Shown here in pieces: positions 46,785 to 56,985 of a stretch of DNA of 64,000 bases. The position numbers were made by a program, and so were the translations under genes. Source of the stretch: Dryococelus australis (lineage: Eukaryota; Arthropoda; Insecta; Phasmatodea; Phasmatidae); contig CM057009.1 of assembly GCA_029891345.1 (NCBI GenBank), forward strand, positions 92,179,416 through 92,243,415. The letters run 5' to 3'. Below the pieces are notes generated by a model. That model had not been told where the DNA came from, did not search any database, and was given only the letters and a program-made list of their open reading frames with translations. Position 1 is the stretch's first letter, and the number at the start of each line of letters is the position of its first letter.

Positions 46785-47262
46785 AGCCTAACTGGAGGTT
46801 TTTTTTCCGTGTTTGAGGCCGAAAGGCACAGGAGCGATAGAGGCGACATTGTCTCGCGCAACAAGTGCGCTGTCGCCACTAATCGCAAGGCTCTGAGCTG
46901 ATGCGCAGTGTTCTCGTCGCACTGCGTATACCTAAGGGACTTTCAGCGGTAACGCTATTATTTTATCGGTGTAAAGTCTGTAGGAAGGTACAATGCGGGG
47001 CTCTTGAGTAGTTTTGTGTGTATCTGGCGCGTATTATTTGCAGAAACGCTTTAAAAAAAGCTGTTTTTAGCCGGTTTTGTGTACTCAAAGTTGTGATGAC
47101 TATGTGCGAGGCGTGTTGAAAGCCCTCAACAGCCCTTGCCTGAAGTGTGTGTTTTTTTCGTAGATCAGCACACTGGACGCACGTTTAATAGTTTCGCAGA
47201 AAAACGTGAATTACTAACTCTCGGTAACGCAGTTCAAGCGTTAGGGTGACCGCCTGGCTAAA
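46785..47262. mobile_element. second copy of element X (decayed ends)
   Basis: It aligns with 33755-34180. Shared blocks are CGTGTTTGAGGCCGA/CGTGTCTTGAGGCCGA, CACTAATCGCAAGGCTCTGA/CACTAAACGCAAGGCTCTGA and CAGTGTTCTCGTCG. Further on, ACGCACGTTTAATAGTTTCG is shared exactly. The right end has CCGCCTGGC but the flanking TTAA is not preserved. Confidence 0.65.
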
Positions 47263-47931
47263 AGTATTTTGCGTCGAAAGCGCAATCAGAGCGCTAAGAC
47301 CTCCTAGGCACGCCCGTTAACAGTTATCATTGCCTCTACGCTTGAAGTTATGAAATGACGTGCTGTCTTTAAGTCGAAAACCTGGCTCAACGATACTTTC
47401 AGAGGAAAAACTATAATTTTATGACGAATGTATAAAGATAAAGGTATACTTTACGTGCCTATAAAATTAAATATATCCAGTACCTGATTTTTAATAATGA
47501 AATCAATAGAGAAAACCTTTCGATTTGGTCATTTTCACTCTCGAAATAATACTTTTTCATGAAAAGTCTCGAAATGGAAACTTTTATACACACATGTAAA
47601 AGTTCTTAAATGCGATTCGTAAGCAGGCATCATACAGATGTGTTAGACGACCCGACATGTTTCATAGAGATACATTCCTTGCTTTCATGATTGAAGATAA
47701 GCATTAAGACTGTCACCTTCAACAGTCATTCGTGTTTATTTCTTACTACAACTTGTAAAACTGCGAACGTGCAAACTTATATCTGCACAGGTGAGTAATC
47801 AATCCACATACGATGTATTTATCAGCTCTTAGATATGGTCAGAATGACGTGCAACAACTCTTCACGAGTGTTAATACTTGCTCGTCTTAGTTAATATCAA
47901 GCAGTAATTTTCACCCGCTTTGTTCGTACTA
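47263..47931. other. intergenic, nothing recognised
   Basis: No feature identified. Confidence 0.35.
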
Positions 47932-48146
47932 AGGCTCGTTTACACAATGCCAGTAGCTGGAAACACTAGCTGGCTCCAGTGCACTGGAAACGAAAATGAA
48001 ACGTGCAAACGCCCAGTTCAAGTAAGTGGCGCTAGCACTGGCACCAATAAAATAGTGTTCCAGTATCTGACTCGACGGGTCACCTCCTGGCATGCCGATG
48101 AGGCACTGGAAATGCAGCGACTGGCTTCGTGTAAACACGTACTGGA
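47932..48146. mobile_element. about 215-bp foldback MITE
   Basis: CTCGTTTACACAATGCCAGT at the left is matched inverted by CGTGTTTACACGAAGCCAGT at the right (48115-48140). Inside, CACTGG and CCAGTG words recur in both orientations. The GTTTACAC terminus resembles some Harbinger-type ends, but the family is not proven. The 99-codon frame across it is incidental. Confidence 0.6.
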
Positions 48147-48686
48147 GCAGTACATGGCATATAGTTTAGATATGAACATGGCCAATTTGAGTAACAATGG
48201 CACTGTTGCGTTTTTATAATTGTATGAATTGCATGAATGTTTGTGGAATAAGCAAATTAAAAGTTATAAAAACCGCGGAGAAAGTTAAAAGGCCATCAAA
48301 TTCATTGTAGACAAGACAAAAAAATTCGGAGCTGGTATGGAGAATGTTTACAAGCTACAACTTGTGTGGTTTTCAAAGAAGGATTCCTTCTTTTGTCAAG
48401 TTGTGACAATTCAGAGCATCTCTTTAAAATTGGTAAGTGATTATGTTATTTTTATGTTCATTTCAAGGTAAGTACTTGGGAAAAATATTCTAAGAGTTAT
48501 TGACTGCATACTATGTTAAGTAATCCTTCTGTAGCCTATAAGGGATCGCTGCAGATGTAATGATAAATTGTCTGATAAACAGTAACTTCAACATAGAATA
48601 ACTTAAAAAAGCATATGTTTATAGTACCGCGTAGAGCAGTAAGAAAAAACACTTTACCGATAAAGCTGCAGAAGTATAGAGTTGAA
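48147..48686. other. intergenic, nothing recognised
   Basis: No feature identified. Confidence 0.3.
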
Positions 48687-48827
48687 GGCCCTACACACGC
48701 TCCGACACGACCGAATCTCTCGACCGTCCTTGTCGGGGCCTTGCCCTACACATGCTCAGACCAAACCAGGAGATGCGACCACCAGACCAGTATAGAAGAC
48801 GCGCTTGTGGTGCGCGGTGCTTTAAAA

Positions 48828-51626
48828 ATGGCTCCATATCTATCTTGGCATCAATAAATATGTGTAGCTCTATTTGTAGTGATAGATACAGGTGTAATAC
48901 GCAGAAAGAAGAGAAGTGTGTGGTCTAAGAAGTGGTTGCTGAAGAGGAAAAATTTCACCCATGTGAAACTTGTAAAGGAGTTGGATGCAGACGATTTCCG
49001 TAATTTTATGAGAATGGATGTAAAATGGAGATACTTGATATGGTTAAACCCTTCATCGAAAAGAAGAGTACTCTCATGAGAGAAGCTGTATCTGCTGAAG
49101 AGAGGCTCGTAGTTACGCTCCGTTATTTAGCGACGGGTAGATCACTAGAAGACCTGAAGTTTAGTGCTGCAATATCTGCGCAACTATTGTCATCTATAAT
49201 ACCCGAAACTTGCAAGGCTGTATATAAGACCTTAAAGGGATACATTACGGTAAGAACAAATTCTGATATACAGTTGAAATTCCATTTCCTTATAATAACA
49301 CAATAATTCACTCATAAAAACTACTTTTAGTGATACTAATGTTGATATTTAGTAAATAATGAATCACATGTAAATATGTTACCTTATTTATTAAAAAAAA
49401 GTTAGCTAACAAAAACATAAAGTACACAAATACCAAAAAATTTAGTAAGGAGTAAATAAAAACATTGTTATACTTGTCAGAACGTACAAATTTGTTATTA
49501 GTACAAGTAAATACAAAAAAAAATACAAACTAGTAACATCATTTACTTATTATTGTTAAATTCATATAACCCAAATGTTGGGTGTTTAATAGTGGGGTTG
49601 GGGTGAGAGTTTGATGATTGTGGTGTAGCTAGCGGCACTGGTGTTGATCCGTGTGATAGTCATGGATGATGTAGGTGAAGGATTTGAGGAGTATGGGTAT
49701 TGACTGTAACAAGGGGCGGGTGTAGAAAAGTGTTAAATTACATTAACGAAAGGTTGCTGAACTTGTTGGCCATTAAAATTAATGGAGGCGTTATCAGTCA
49801 AACGGCTCCTTGTCCTGTAGAAAATTATATCCGCCATGAGCTTTTGGGCTATGATTTGTTGATCGGCAAGTAGTTCCTTCAACTGTACACCCAAAGACCG
49901 ACCAATCACCTCCCACTTGTCTGCCTTGGTGATTAACAACGCTTGAGCCGTGTTGATTAGGCTTTCTTTTTTTCTGATGACGTTCGTTGTCTTTTACGTT
50001 GATGCGACATTGTCATTTCTGTAGCAGTCGAGACGGAAGATTCACCTTCATCGTGATCAACAATTACCTGAAAATAGATGTGATCTACGAGACCCTAAAT
50101 TTTCCCAAGTTTTGTATATACAGGATGATTTATATAGAAGTAACACATTTATTTATTTATGCTGTTGCAAATTCCCGCAATGTCTAGCTTTTTGCGTCAA
50201 ATTAAACAGGATAGTTGGGAGTTTCGATTCCTAGTCACGAGATGGTGCAAATGGTGCAGATGTTGTTCATGAAGCACCTATGTACCCAGTTAAAGTTCGG
50301 ATTTGGTGCGCAAGCTCCGCACAGAGAGTAGTGGGGCAAATTGTTTCCCATCAGACTGAGACACTGCAGTGTAACGACGAATTTTCATGGAGTTGGTTGA
50401 GCAGGTGGACGATGTCGAGGTGGGTCAAGGTTGTTACCGACAGGACGGCACCACATGCCATACATCAAACGCCTCTATGGCGCTAATTGCAAGCTTTTCC
50501 GACTACCGTATAATTTACAAGAATATGTGGCCACACCATTCGTTAAAAATATTTAAATGCATATATGCGTTAGTTCAATGTAAATCACTCTTTAATATAA
50601 CTGTTGTAAATAACTGTATAATTTTCGATTAGTTAAGACTATTGTTCATCAGGCATTATTGAGAAACTTTCACATAAAAAAGTTATTTTCGTGGTTTGTT
50701 TAGACGAAAAAGAACCTTTTTAATTTTTTTTTTTTAATTTGCTCTTGTCGAAGACTTAGTAATTGTGTGCAAAAATTAACATATCGCTATATTATTATTA
50801 TATTTCAGATGCCATCATCTGAAAATGAGTGGAAAGAAATAGAAGAAGAATTGCAAACAGATGGAATTTCAGTCATGCTGTGGGCGCTGGTGATAGTAAG
50901 CATGTTGACATCATCAAGCCAGCAGGAAGTGGAAGCTTGTACTACAATTACAAGAAATTTTTCAGTAAAATACTATCTGCATTAGTTAATGCAAAATACG
51001 AGTTCATGTATGTCCATGCTGGTGCAAATGGATGCACTTCGGACGCTGCTGTCTTCCAAAACACTGTTTTCTACAAGAGATTGTTAAAAAACGAACTAGG
51101 TTTACTGCCTCCTTCCCCACTACGTGGAACGAATAGCATCGTTCCTTATGTATTCCTTGGTGACAGTGCGTTTGGAATAACACACATTTCATGAAATCTT
51201 GTCCCTTGACAAATATATTACATGAGGAGCACATTTACAATTACATATTTCTCGTGCGAGGAGAGTCGCGGAGAATGCCTTTGGCATTTTAGCCTCAAAC
51301 TTAGGGTGTTCGATAACACAATTTCGCCAAGCGTGGAAAAAGTTGAAGTTATAATTCTAGCCTGCTGTGTTTTACATAATTTCTTGTTAAAGAAAAACTC
51401 TCACTATATAGCTGACTCATCATTTGATCGAGAGGATACTGATAACTGAGCATTTCATCCGGGTGAATGGCGGAACACGCCTCCAATGGTGTCACTTTCT
51501 CAGTCGAACATCAGAAAACATTATGACGACGAAAAGGAAGCGCGACAAATCTTCACGAATTATTTCAGTAATGAAGGGAGCGTTCCCTTCCAAGAAAACT
51601 TGGTTAGAGTTTTGGCTGAACAATAA
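48828..51626 (+). pseudogene. PIF/Harbinger transposase (HARBI1-like), two exons, frameshifted
   Basis: Exon 1 (48828-49249) opens MAPYLSWHQ, has a stop at codon 10, then ICVALFVVIDTGVIRRKKRS, VWSKKWLLKRKNFTHVKLVK and ELDADDFRNFMRMD. A shift near 49020 leads into MVKPFIEKKSTLMREAVSAE, then RLVVTLRYLATGRSLEDLKF and IIPETCKAVYKTLKGYIT, up to a GTAAGA donor. Exon 2 (from 50809, after TATTTCAG) reads ENEWKEIEEELQT. After a one-base loss it gives RWNFSHAVGAGDSKHVDIIK (first Asp), GANGCTSDAAVF, VPYVFLGDSAFG, SRARRVAENAFGILASNL (Glu) and VEKVEVIILACCVLHNFLLK. It ends with WRNTPPMVSLSQSNIRKHYD and a stop at 51626. Catalytic acidic residues survive, but at least four frameshifts kill the gene. Confidence 0.9.
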
Positions 51627-52371
51627 GAGTTTCTGCTGTTTCGTTTGCACTTTCTTCTTCTAAACTGTCTGTTACACCGGTGACGCATGGCTTTTCGTCA
51701 AGAAATGTCAACAGATCAAAAACCAAAGCTTTGGTGTATATATTTGGGCAGACCCAGTCCCAGTAGTTTCACTTCCTGTTACCTAGAACATTTAGTGAAT
51801 TGTTGTATCATTATCCTTTCTGACCCTTGTTGCCTAATACGCAAAACTAAAGTAGACAATAGGAATATTTCATTTATTAAAGAATGTACAGTGAACTGTG
51901 GAAAACCTCAAAGAAAAAGCATATTCCCATGAATAAGTTATAATACGTAATTTGTAAGACGTTAAAAGTATTCGTCGTTAATTATTAATTGTTACTTGTT
52001 ATTGTGCATATATTATATTATTGGTAATATCTATGAAAATAATTACAAATTAATATAGAAATTGTTTAAATGTAATTAAAATTTACAAAACAAAACCAAA
52101 TAATTTTATGTAACAATCTTGATATTGTTATTACCTTCCGTGCTTCCCTTTTGTAAGCACTTCTCATGTTTTCCATATTCTTCTTAAGCATTCCAATTGT
52201 AGCTTCAGGACTCACTTTTTTGTATATTTCCAATAAAGAAAACTAAACTTCATTTCTGCAGTCCCTGTTGGCATCGTTATCATTTTGCATATCCCAAAGA
52301 CACGCATATTGTTTCCAACACTTAAGTAGCTCCAAAATCACTCTCTTTTCTTTTTCCGATACTAGACACAT
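49543..52371 (-). pseudogene. Harbinger MADF/Myb-SANT-like protein, three exons, frameshifted
   Basis: Exon 1 (52371-52136) reads MCLVSEKEKRVILELLKCWK, YACLWDMQNDNDANRDCRNE, then a stop, then IYKKVSPEATIGMLKKNMEN and MRSAYKREARK before a GTAA donor: a MADF domain. Exon 2 (51782 to about 51627) reads SETTGTGSAQIYTPKLWFFD and LLTFLDEKPCVTGVTDSLEE. Exon 3 (50067-49543, after ATTTTCAG) reads VIVDHDEGESSVSTATEMTM, SHQRKRQRTSSEKKK and KADKWEVIGRSLGVQLKELL. After another shift it ends HPTFGLYEFNNNK at 49543. In Harbinger elements this protein helps bring the transposase to DNA. Exon 3 lies inside the transposase intron, and transposase exon 2 lies inside this gene's second intron. The donor of exon 2 is not certain. 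Confidence 0.82.
50229..50560 (+). pseudogene. mariner-like (DUF4817-type) transposase fragment
   Basis: HEAPMYPVKVRIWCASSAQR, VVGQIVSHQT, VEQVDDVEVGQGCYRQDGTT and CHTSNASMALIASFSDYRII are spread over two frames. RQDGTTCHTS is the second catalytic Asp block. The fragment sits in the Harbinger transposase intron, so it inserted there or was picked up later. It differs clearly from the copies at 5440 and 44177. Confidence 0.75.
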
Positions 52372-52465
52372 TTCAACCACTGAAAATTTTTATAGCGCGC
52401 AGATGAACATAGGACCGCAGCGACAAATTGCCGCAGATTAGTGTGGTCAGCGTGCAAGTTGGGCC

Positions 52466-52639
52466 AACAAAGCTACACACGTTACGACCCGACAGAAAAA
52501 GTGGTGGGAGAGTTGGAAGTTGTATAGTTCGCCAGACCCAACCGTGGGTCCGAAAGTTTTCATGACACAACTACTCTCGACACGATCCAACCGTCGGGTC
52601 CAACGGTAGTGGATGTATTATGGGGTTTTGGGGACAAGG
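52466..52639. other. flank with GGGTC-rich words
   Basis: CCCAACCGTGGGTCC and CCAACCGTCGGGTCC repeat here. These could be part of the Harbinger end or a separate repeat; undecided. Confidence 0.3.
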
Positions 52640-52910
52640 CCTAGGGGTTCGAGGATCGATGATCCAATATGGCGTCGGCACCACCATCTTGTTTCGCCCA
52701 TCAAGGAGTGCTGGTGTGTGTCCACCGCCATCTTTGGTTCCTTGATCACCCACCAGTAGCGTACTGGTCCGCCATTTTGTTTGCAGCAGAGTTCGTTCAT
52801 CGCCACCCAAGGAGTACTAGTGTGACCACTGCCACCATGTTGTTTCCTTCATCGCCTGCTGGGAGGCGCTGGTGTGCGCATCCGCCATATTTTTTTCAGT
52901 AGATATTACT
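52640..52910. repeat. CCGCCAT-containing tandem repeat, 45-70-bp units
   Basis: CCACCATCTTGTTTCGCCCA, CCGCCATCTTTGGTTCC, CCGCCATTTTGTTTGC, GCCACCATGTTGTTTCC and CCGCCATATTTTTTTC mark five unit starts, each followed by a TCATCGCC and CTGGTGTG-like part. A related block lies at 61630-61930. Confidence 0.6.
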
Positions 52911-52945
52911 TATCGTAGCTCAAATAATTCCTCCTTCGGAAGGCA

Positions 52946-53012
52946 GTGGGACCGAGTGGCCAGACTTGGTAGTCGCCAGACCAACGCCTTAGACCATTCG
53001 GCTACCAGGACA
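52946..53012 (-). other. tRNA-Leu/Ser-like pseudogene or SINE head
   Basis: The minus strand reads CTGGTAGCCGAATGGTCTAA then GGCGTTGGTCTGGCGACTAC, a strong match to the D and anticodon arms of class II tRNAs. The T arm has lost the GTTCGAATCC box, so it cannot be a functional tRNA. Confidence 0.55.
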
Positions 53013-53092
53013 CATGATGGAATAAGGGGTTTAAATTAAGTGTATGTGAATACATGTTTATGGAAGAAAAAAATTACAAAATAAAAAAAAAT

Positions 53093-53430
53093 AAAAATTA
53101 TTTATTTAATTTATATCATGCGACATGTATACCAATTTGTATTTTCAAGAAGAATTATATTATGATCTCACAACAATCGATTTGTAAAATCATAATTTTA
53201 CAAAATAAAACTTATGTATTTCATTTTATATATTTTATTTCACTTTTATTAACAAGTGTGTCGTGCGACGTATCTACGAACTCGTATTTTCAAGAAGAAT
53301 TAGATTATGACGTCACAACCATCGGAATGTCATTTTTTCCTGCTCTATCATCCCGTCTTGATTTTTTCTTGCTATATTATTCCTCCTTACTTTTATCCTG
53401 CTATATAGTTATACAATAAGTATATTTGTT
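53093..53430. repeat. about 147-bp satellite-like repeat, block 1
   Basis: Two units share GTGCGACGTATCTACGAACT, CGTATTTTCAAGAAGAATTA, GATTATGACGTCACAACCAT, AAAATCATAATTTTA and TTATGTATTTCATTTTATAT. Starts at about 53117 and 53262. The same unit appears at 53570-53789 and 62100-62340. Confidence 0.75.
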
Positions 53431-53569
53431 ATATCCATAGCACTGCATGAACTGCAGTTAGCATTGCAGTAAGCACTGCGTGTACTACACACACTAGCAC
53501 TGAATGTACCGCACACACCGCAGTTAGCACAGCATTCACTAGCACTGCACGCAACGCAGTTACAAAAGA
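53431..53569 (+). repeat. short GCACTGCA-type repeat
   Basis: TAGCACTGCA, TAAGCACTGCG, CTAGCACTGAATG and ACCGCAGTTAGCACAG recur at about 20-base spacing. Confidence 0.55.
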
Positions 53570-53789
53570 CATTAAATTATGTATTCCATTTTATATATTT
53601 TTATTTAACCTTTATAAACAAGTGTAACGTGCTACATGTACACGAACTCGTATTTTCAAATAGAATTAGATTAGGATGTCACAACCATCGGTTTGGAAAA
53701 TCATAATTTTATAAAATATAAGTTATGTATCTCATTTTTATATATTTTTATTTAACTTTTACAAACAAGTGTATCATACGACGTGCCTA
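53570..53789. repeat. about 147-bp satellite-like repeat, block 2 (interrupted)
   Basis: One and a half units. The second is cut at CGACGTGCCTA by the element at 53790 and continues at 55601 with TACGAACTCGTTTTTTTAGA. Confidence 0.75.
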
Positions 53790-53914
53790 CCCAGCAAATA
53801 CAACCTGTCGGCAAAGTGTCAGCAAATTGTCGGCCCAATACCTGTACTGTCGGAAACTGTTGTTTCAATGCCAGAAGATAGCCATCTGACAACGGTGCAA
53901 CATCTTTTTTAAGA

Positions 53915-54590
53915 CAGAATGTCTGCCGTTAGAAAAAAGACAACGGCCCACTGTATTATTTTGGATAACTGATGGATATCACCTAAATTATGTCGGCTTG
54001 ATATCTCACAGCTAACATGTCGCCAATAACAAAAATAATATTCTGGTCCGATTCCGATATAGCACTTTTGTTTTTTCGGTAAGCTGGCCATCATCTTATT
54101 TATTCCGGCCTGCTAACGTTTTAGAGACAAGGCACTTTATCACAATAAAGATACAAATATGATGTCTATTTGCCGAGAAACTTTTAGAAGTGTTTTGAAT
54201 ACGCAAGTTGTTAGCAAGCTGTTAACGGCATGATACCTTTTTTGAGACAGTATGTTTGCATTTAGAAAAAAGACAACGGCCCGCTATATTTTTTATGATA
54301 ACAGATGGATGTCACTCAATTATGTCGGCATGATTTCTCACACCAAACAAGTCGCCAATAGCAAAAAATAATAATATCCTGTACCGATTCTGATATAGTA
54401 TGTTGGTTTTTTCGGTAAGCTGGCCATCATCTTATTTATACCGGCCTGCTAACGTTTTCGAGACATGGCTCTTTATCACAATAATGATACAAATATGATG
54501 TATTGTTGCCGGAAAATATTTTGAAAGTTTTTTTTTTAATAGGCAATATGTTAGCTAGCAGTTAATGGCATGATGTCTTTCTTGAGACCA
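53915..54590 (+). repeat. 333-bp tandem duplication inside copy B
   Basis: AGAAAAAAGACAACGGCCC starts at 53931 and 54264 (333 apart). Both are followed by AATTATGTCGGC, GTCGCCAATA, TTTTTTCGGTAAGCTGGCCA and TATACCGGCCTGCTAACGTT-like blocks. Confidence 0.8.
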
Positions 54591-54899
54591 TGTGTTATTC
54601 ATTATAATGTTTTTTTTCTCATGATTATATGTGTCACATAGTAGCCCATGGTATTTTTTACTTTGAAATATTTTCATTTGCACAACCATCCGACAGATAA
54701 GATATTAAAATCTAACAAAAACTATTATGTTCCCAAGCCTTTGAAAAAACGAAAAAATAAAAAAAAATAAAAAATAACAGTTTTTAAATAATCAGTGTTT
54801 TAAAAAAAATTTCTTTTATTGTCATGGAATTTTTACATTTACTTATAATAATTTGTGTCATGATAAATATGAAATTACTGGAAGATACCAGCAATTTAC

Positions 54900-54972
54900 C
54901 CCATGGTGTATAGGTTAGCATGCTGGACTGCCAACTCAAGGGTCTTAGATTCGAGTCCTGTAGTTGGCAAGC
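54900..54972 (+). other. tRNA-like fragment (SINE head type)
   Basis: TGGTGTATAGGTTAGCATGC (A box) and TTAGATTCGAGTCCTG (B box) are 45 bases apart, with GGACTGCCAACTCAAGGG between. The anticodon stem does not pair, so it is a SINE head or pseudogene. Confidence 0.55.
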
Positions 54973-55127
54973 AAAATATGTACGTATAGTATAATTTTTT
55001 GAGAAGTAAATTTAATGTATATATGTAAAGAGGAAATAACAAATACTAAAGCATTTAATCGAATTTTTTTTTCTCAGTTATACTGCTTATTTCTGGACAT
55101 CATGCCGCTGCAGGCTCGGCATCGTAA

Positions 55128-55305
55128 TAACATCCAGCCGTTGCTGGCCTAGCATCTTGCCACCATCCAGCTGCTGTAGGCGCAGCGTCTTGCCGCCATC
55201 GAGCCGCCGCAGGACCGGCATCTTGCCGCCATCCAGCCGCCGCAAGCCTGACATCTTGCCGCCATCCAGCTGCCGCAGGCCCGGCATCTTGCCACCATCC
55301 ATCGG
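55128..55305 (-). repeat. 36-bp minisatellite, five units
   Basis: The unit CATCTTGCCGCCATCCAGCC then GCCGCAGGCCCGG repeats about five times with point changes. Because 36 is a multiple of three, the minus strand reads 12-residue repeats LDGGKMPGLRR. The open frame (55087-55302) follows from this and need not be a gene. Confidence 0.85.
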
Positions 55306-55602
55306 GCAGCTTCCGGCATAAGAGAGTGGGCCGGCATCATCTGGCCAGAGTTTGTCGGATATATTTTACCGGCTCGATTCCGGCCCGTACTTTTTGTGTA
55401 CGTCTTCCTGGAATACATTTTGTGTATTGCCATTAGTGGTATGGTGTATTTTTGACACTGTCGGCAAACGGTCAGCAGCCAGTCAATATTTCCATTGAGC
55501 GACTTTTGGCAAAAGACAGCGGGCCGACGTCATCTGGCCGGAGATTGTCTGCTATCTTTTACCGGCCCGATTCCGGCCCGTACTTTTCGCGTTTGTTGGG
55601 TA

Positions 55603-55960
55603 CGAACTCGTTTTTTTAGACAGGTAATAATATGTCAACAGAATATATGATTATGTGACTATGACTAGTGTCATATTGGATTTTATACTTATATTAATAT
55701 ATTAGTGAATATGTCAAGTGTTATATATTTTCGGACTTGAGTTTCAATTCGAATGCTAAACTAACAGTATGAACTTTGATTATTCGCACTTTTATCAATA
55801 AGTTGCATGTGCTCCACTGCCATATTGATTTTAGTAGACATAGGAGTAATTTTTTTATTTTTGAATTTATGTTACCAGTCCGAGCATCAAATATAACACA
55901 GTGGTTACCATACTGCAGGCCATGTTTTAGGTGCAATATGTCTATATCTGACATCCACAG
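55603..55960. other. intergenic, nothing recognised
   Basis: Sequence between copy B and the 119-bp satellite, with the tail of one 147-bp unit at its left edge. Confidence 0.35.
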
Positions 55961-56985
55961 ACTTATAAGCATAGTTGACTATTATTTCCAAACCATTGAA
56001 GTTATAGCCATCAAATTCAAATCATAGACATCACCCACGACGACAATCATGGTGGTAGGACCAAGTATACCCTACGTATACTTATAAGCATAGTTGGCTG
56101 TAATATCCAACCTGTTTTAAATATAGTTGCCATATTCAAAACACAGTCATCACCCATGATGACAAAAGTATCGCTGGGTCAAGTAACCTTATGTCTACTT
56201 ATAAGCATAGTTGGCTGTAATTTCCGAACTGTTTAAGATATAGTTGCCAAATTCATACAATAGATATCACCCACGATGATAGCAAGGACCACAATACCAA
56301 ATGTACACTATGTCTACTTATAAGCATAGTTGATGGTAATTACCAAACCATTTAAGATATAGTCATCAAATTCATAACATAATCTTCATCCACAATGAGA
56401 AGGGTTGCAGGGCCAAGTATGCTATATATCTATTTATAAGCATAATTGATGGTAATTTCCGAACCATTTATGATATAGTCACCAAATTCATAATGTAGGC
56501 AATATCCACAGTGTCGAGTAGAGTCGCAGGGCCAAGTATACCATATGTCTACTTATAAGCATAGTTGAAATGTAATTTCCGAACTATTTATGTTATAGTT
56601 GCGAAATTCACAACATAGGCATCATCCACAATGATGAGAAAGTTCGCAGGCTCAAGTATACCATATGGCTTCTTATAAGCATACTTCACTGTTATTCCCA
56701 AACCATTTTTGATATAAATATCAAATTCATATCATAGACATCGTACCTGACAAAAAAGAGTCGGAGAGACAAGTAACAGGCAAGCGCAGTCAAAAGCATA
56801 GTTGGCTATAACTTCCAAACCATTTACGATATAGTCATTATTTTCATATAATAGGCATAACCCATGACAACGAAAACTTTCGCAGGGTCAAGTATATCCT
56901 AGGCACATTTATAAGCATAGTTAACCATAATTTCCGAACTGTTAAAATATATAAAGGACTTACAAGTATGCATAAATTAACAGTT
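55961..56985 (+). repeat. 119-bp satellite array, nine units
   Basis: TTATAAGCATAGTTG marks unit starts at 55963, 56082, 56199, 56318, 56434, 56553, 56673, about 56791 and 56909 (spacing 116-120). Each unit continues with GTAATTTCCGAACCATTTA, GATATAGT, AAATTCATA, CATAGACATCACCCACGATG and GGGTCAAGTATACC. Units diverge by roughly 15-25%, so the array is old or weakly homogenised. Confidence 0.92.

Larger units (their letters stand above)
48687..52465. mobile_element. PIF/Harbinger element carrying both canonical genes
   Basis: Left end GGCCCTACACACGCTCCGAC and inverted right end GGCCCAACTTGCACGCTGAC form a weak TIR pair of the GGCCC type common in PIF/Harbinger. The right boundary is the less certain. 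The element holds a HARBI1-like transposase on plus and a MADF/Myb-like protein on minus, the two-protein set of this superfamily. A mariner-like fragment (50229-50560) lies inside. Confidence 0.7.
53790..55600. mobile_element. TIR element, CCCAGCAAA family, copy B, with TA target duplication
   Basis: Left end CCCAGCAAATACAACCTGTC; inverted right end CCCAACAAACGCGAAAAGTA. It interrupts the 147-bp repeat: GTGCCTA before and TACGAACTCG after rejoin to GTGCCTACGAACTCG, as in the uninterrupted units, with TA duplicated. It is 1,811 bp. It contains a 333-bp tandem duplication, a tRNA-like fragment and a 36-bp minisatellite. No transposase found. Confidence 0.8.

Noticed and set aside
47920..48219. 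99-codon frame on plus and two on minus
   Set aside because: All overlap a foldback MITE; palindromic composition gives open frames on both strands.
53054..53419. 121-codon frame with hydrophobic stretches
   Set aside because: Produced by the AT-rich 147-bp repeat; no family and no conservation between units.
52946..54972. tRNA-like sequences as functional tRNA genes (also at 32520, 43690 and the SINE heads)
   Set aside because: A and B boxes are visible, but acceptor, anticodon or T stems do not pair. They fit SINE heads or pseudogenes better.
55961..56985. CRISPR-like array
   Set aside because: Units are whole-length tandem repeats with no constant repeat and variable spacer, and the DNA is clearly eukaryotic.
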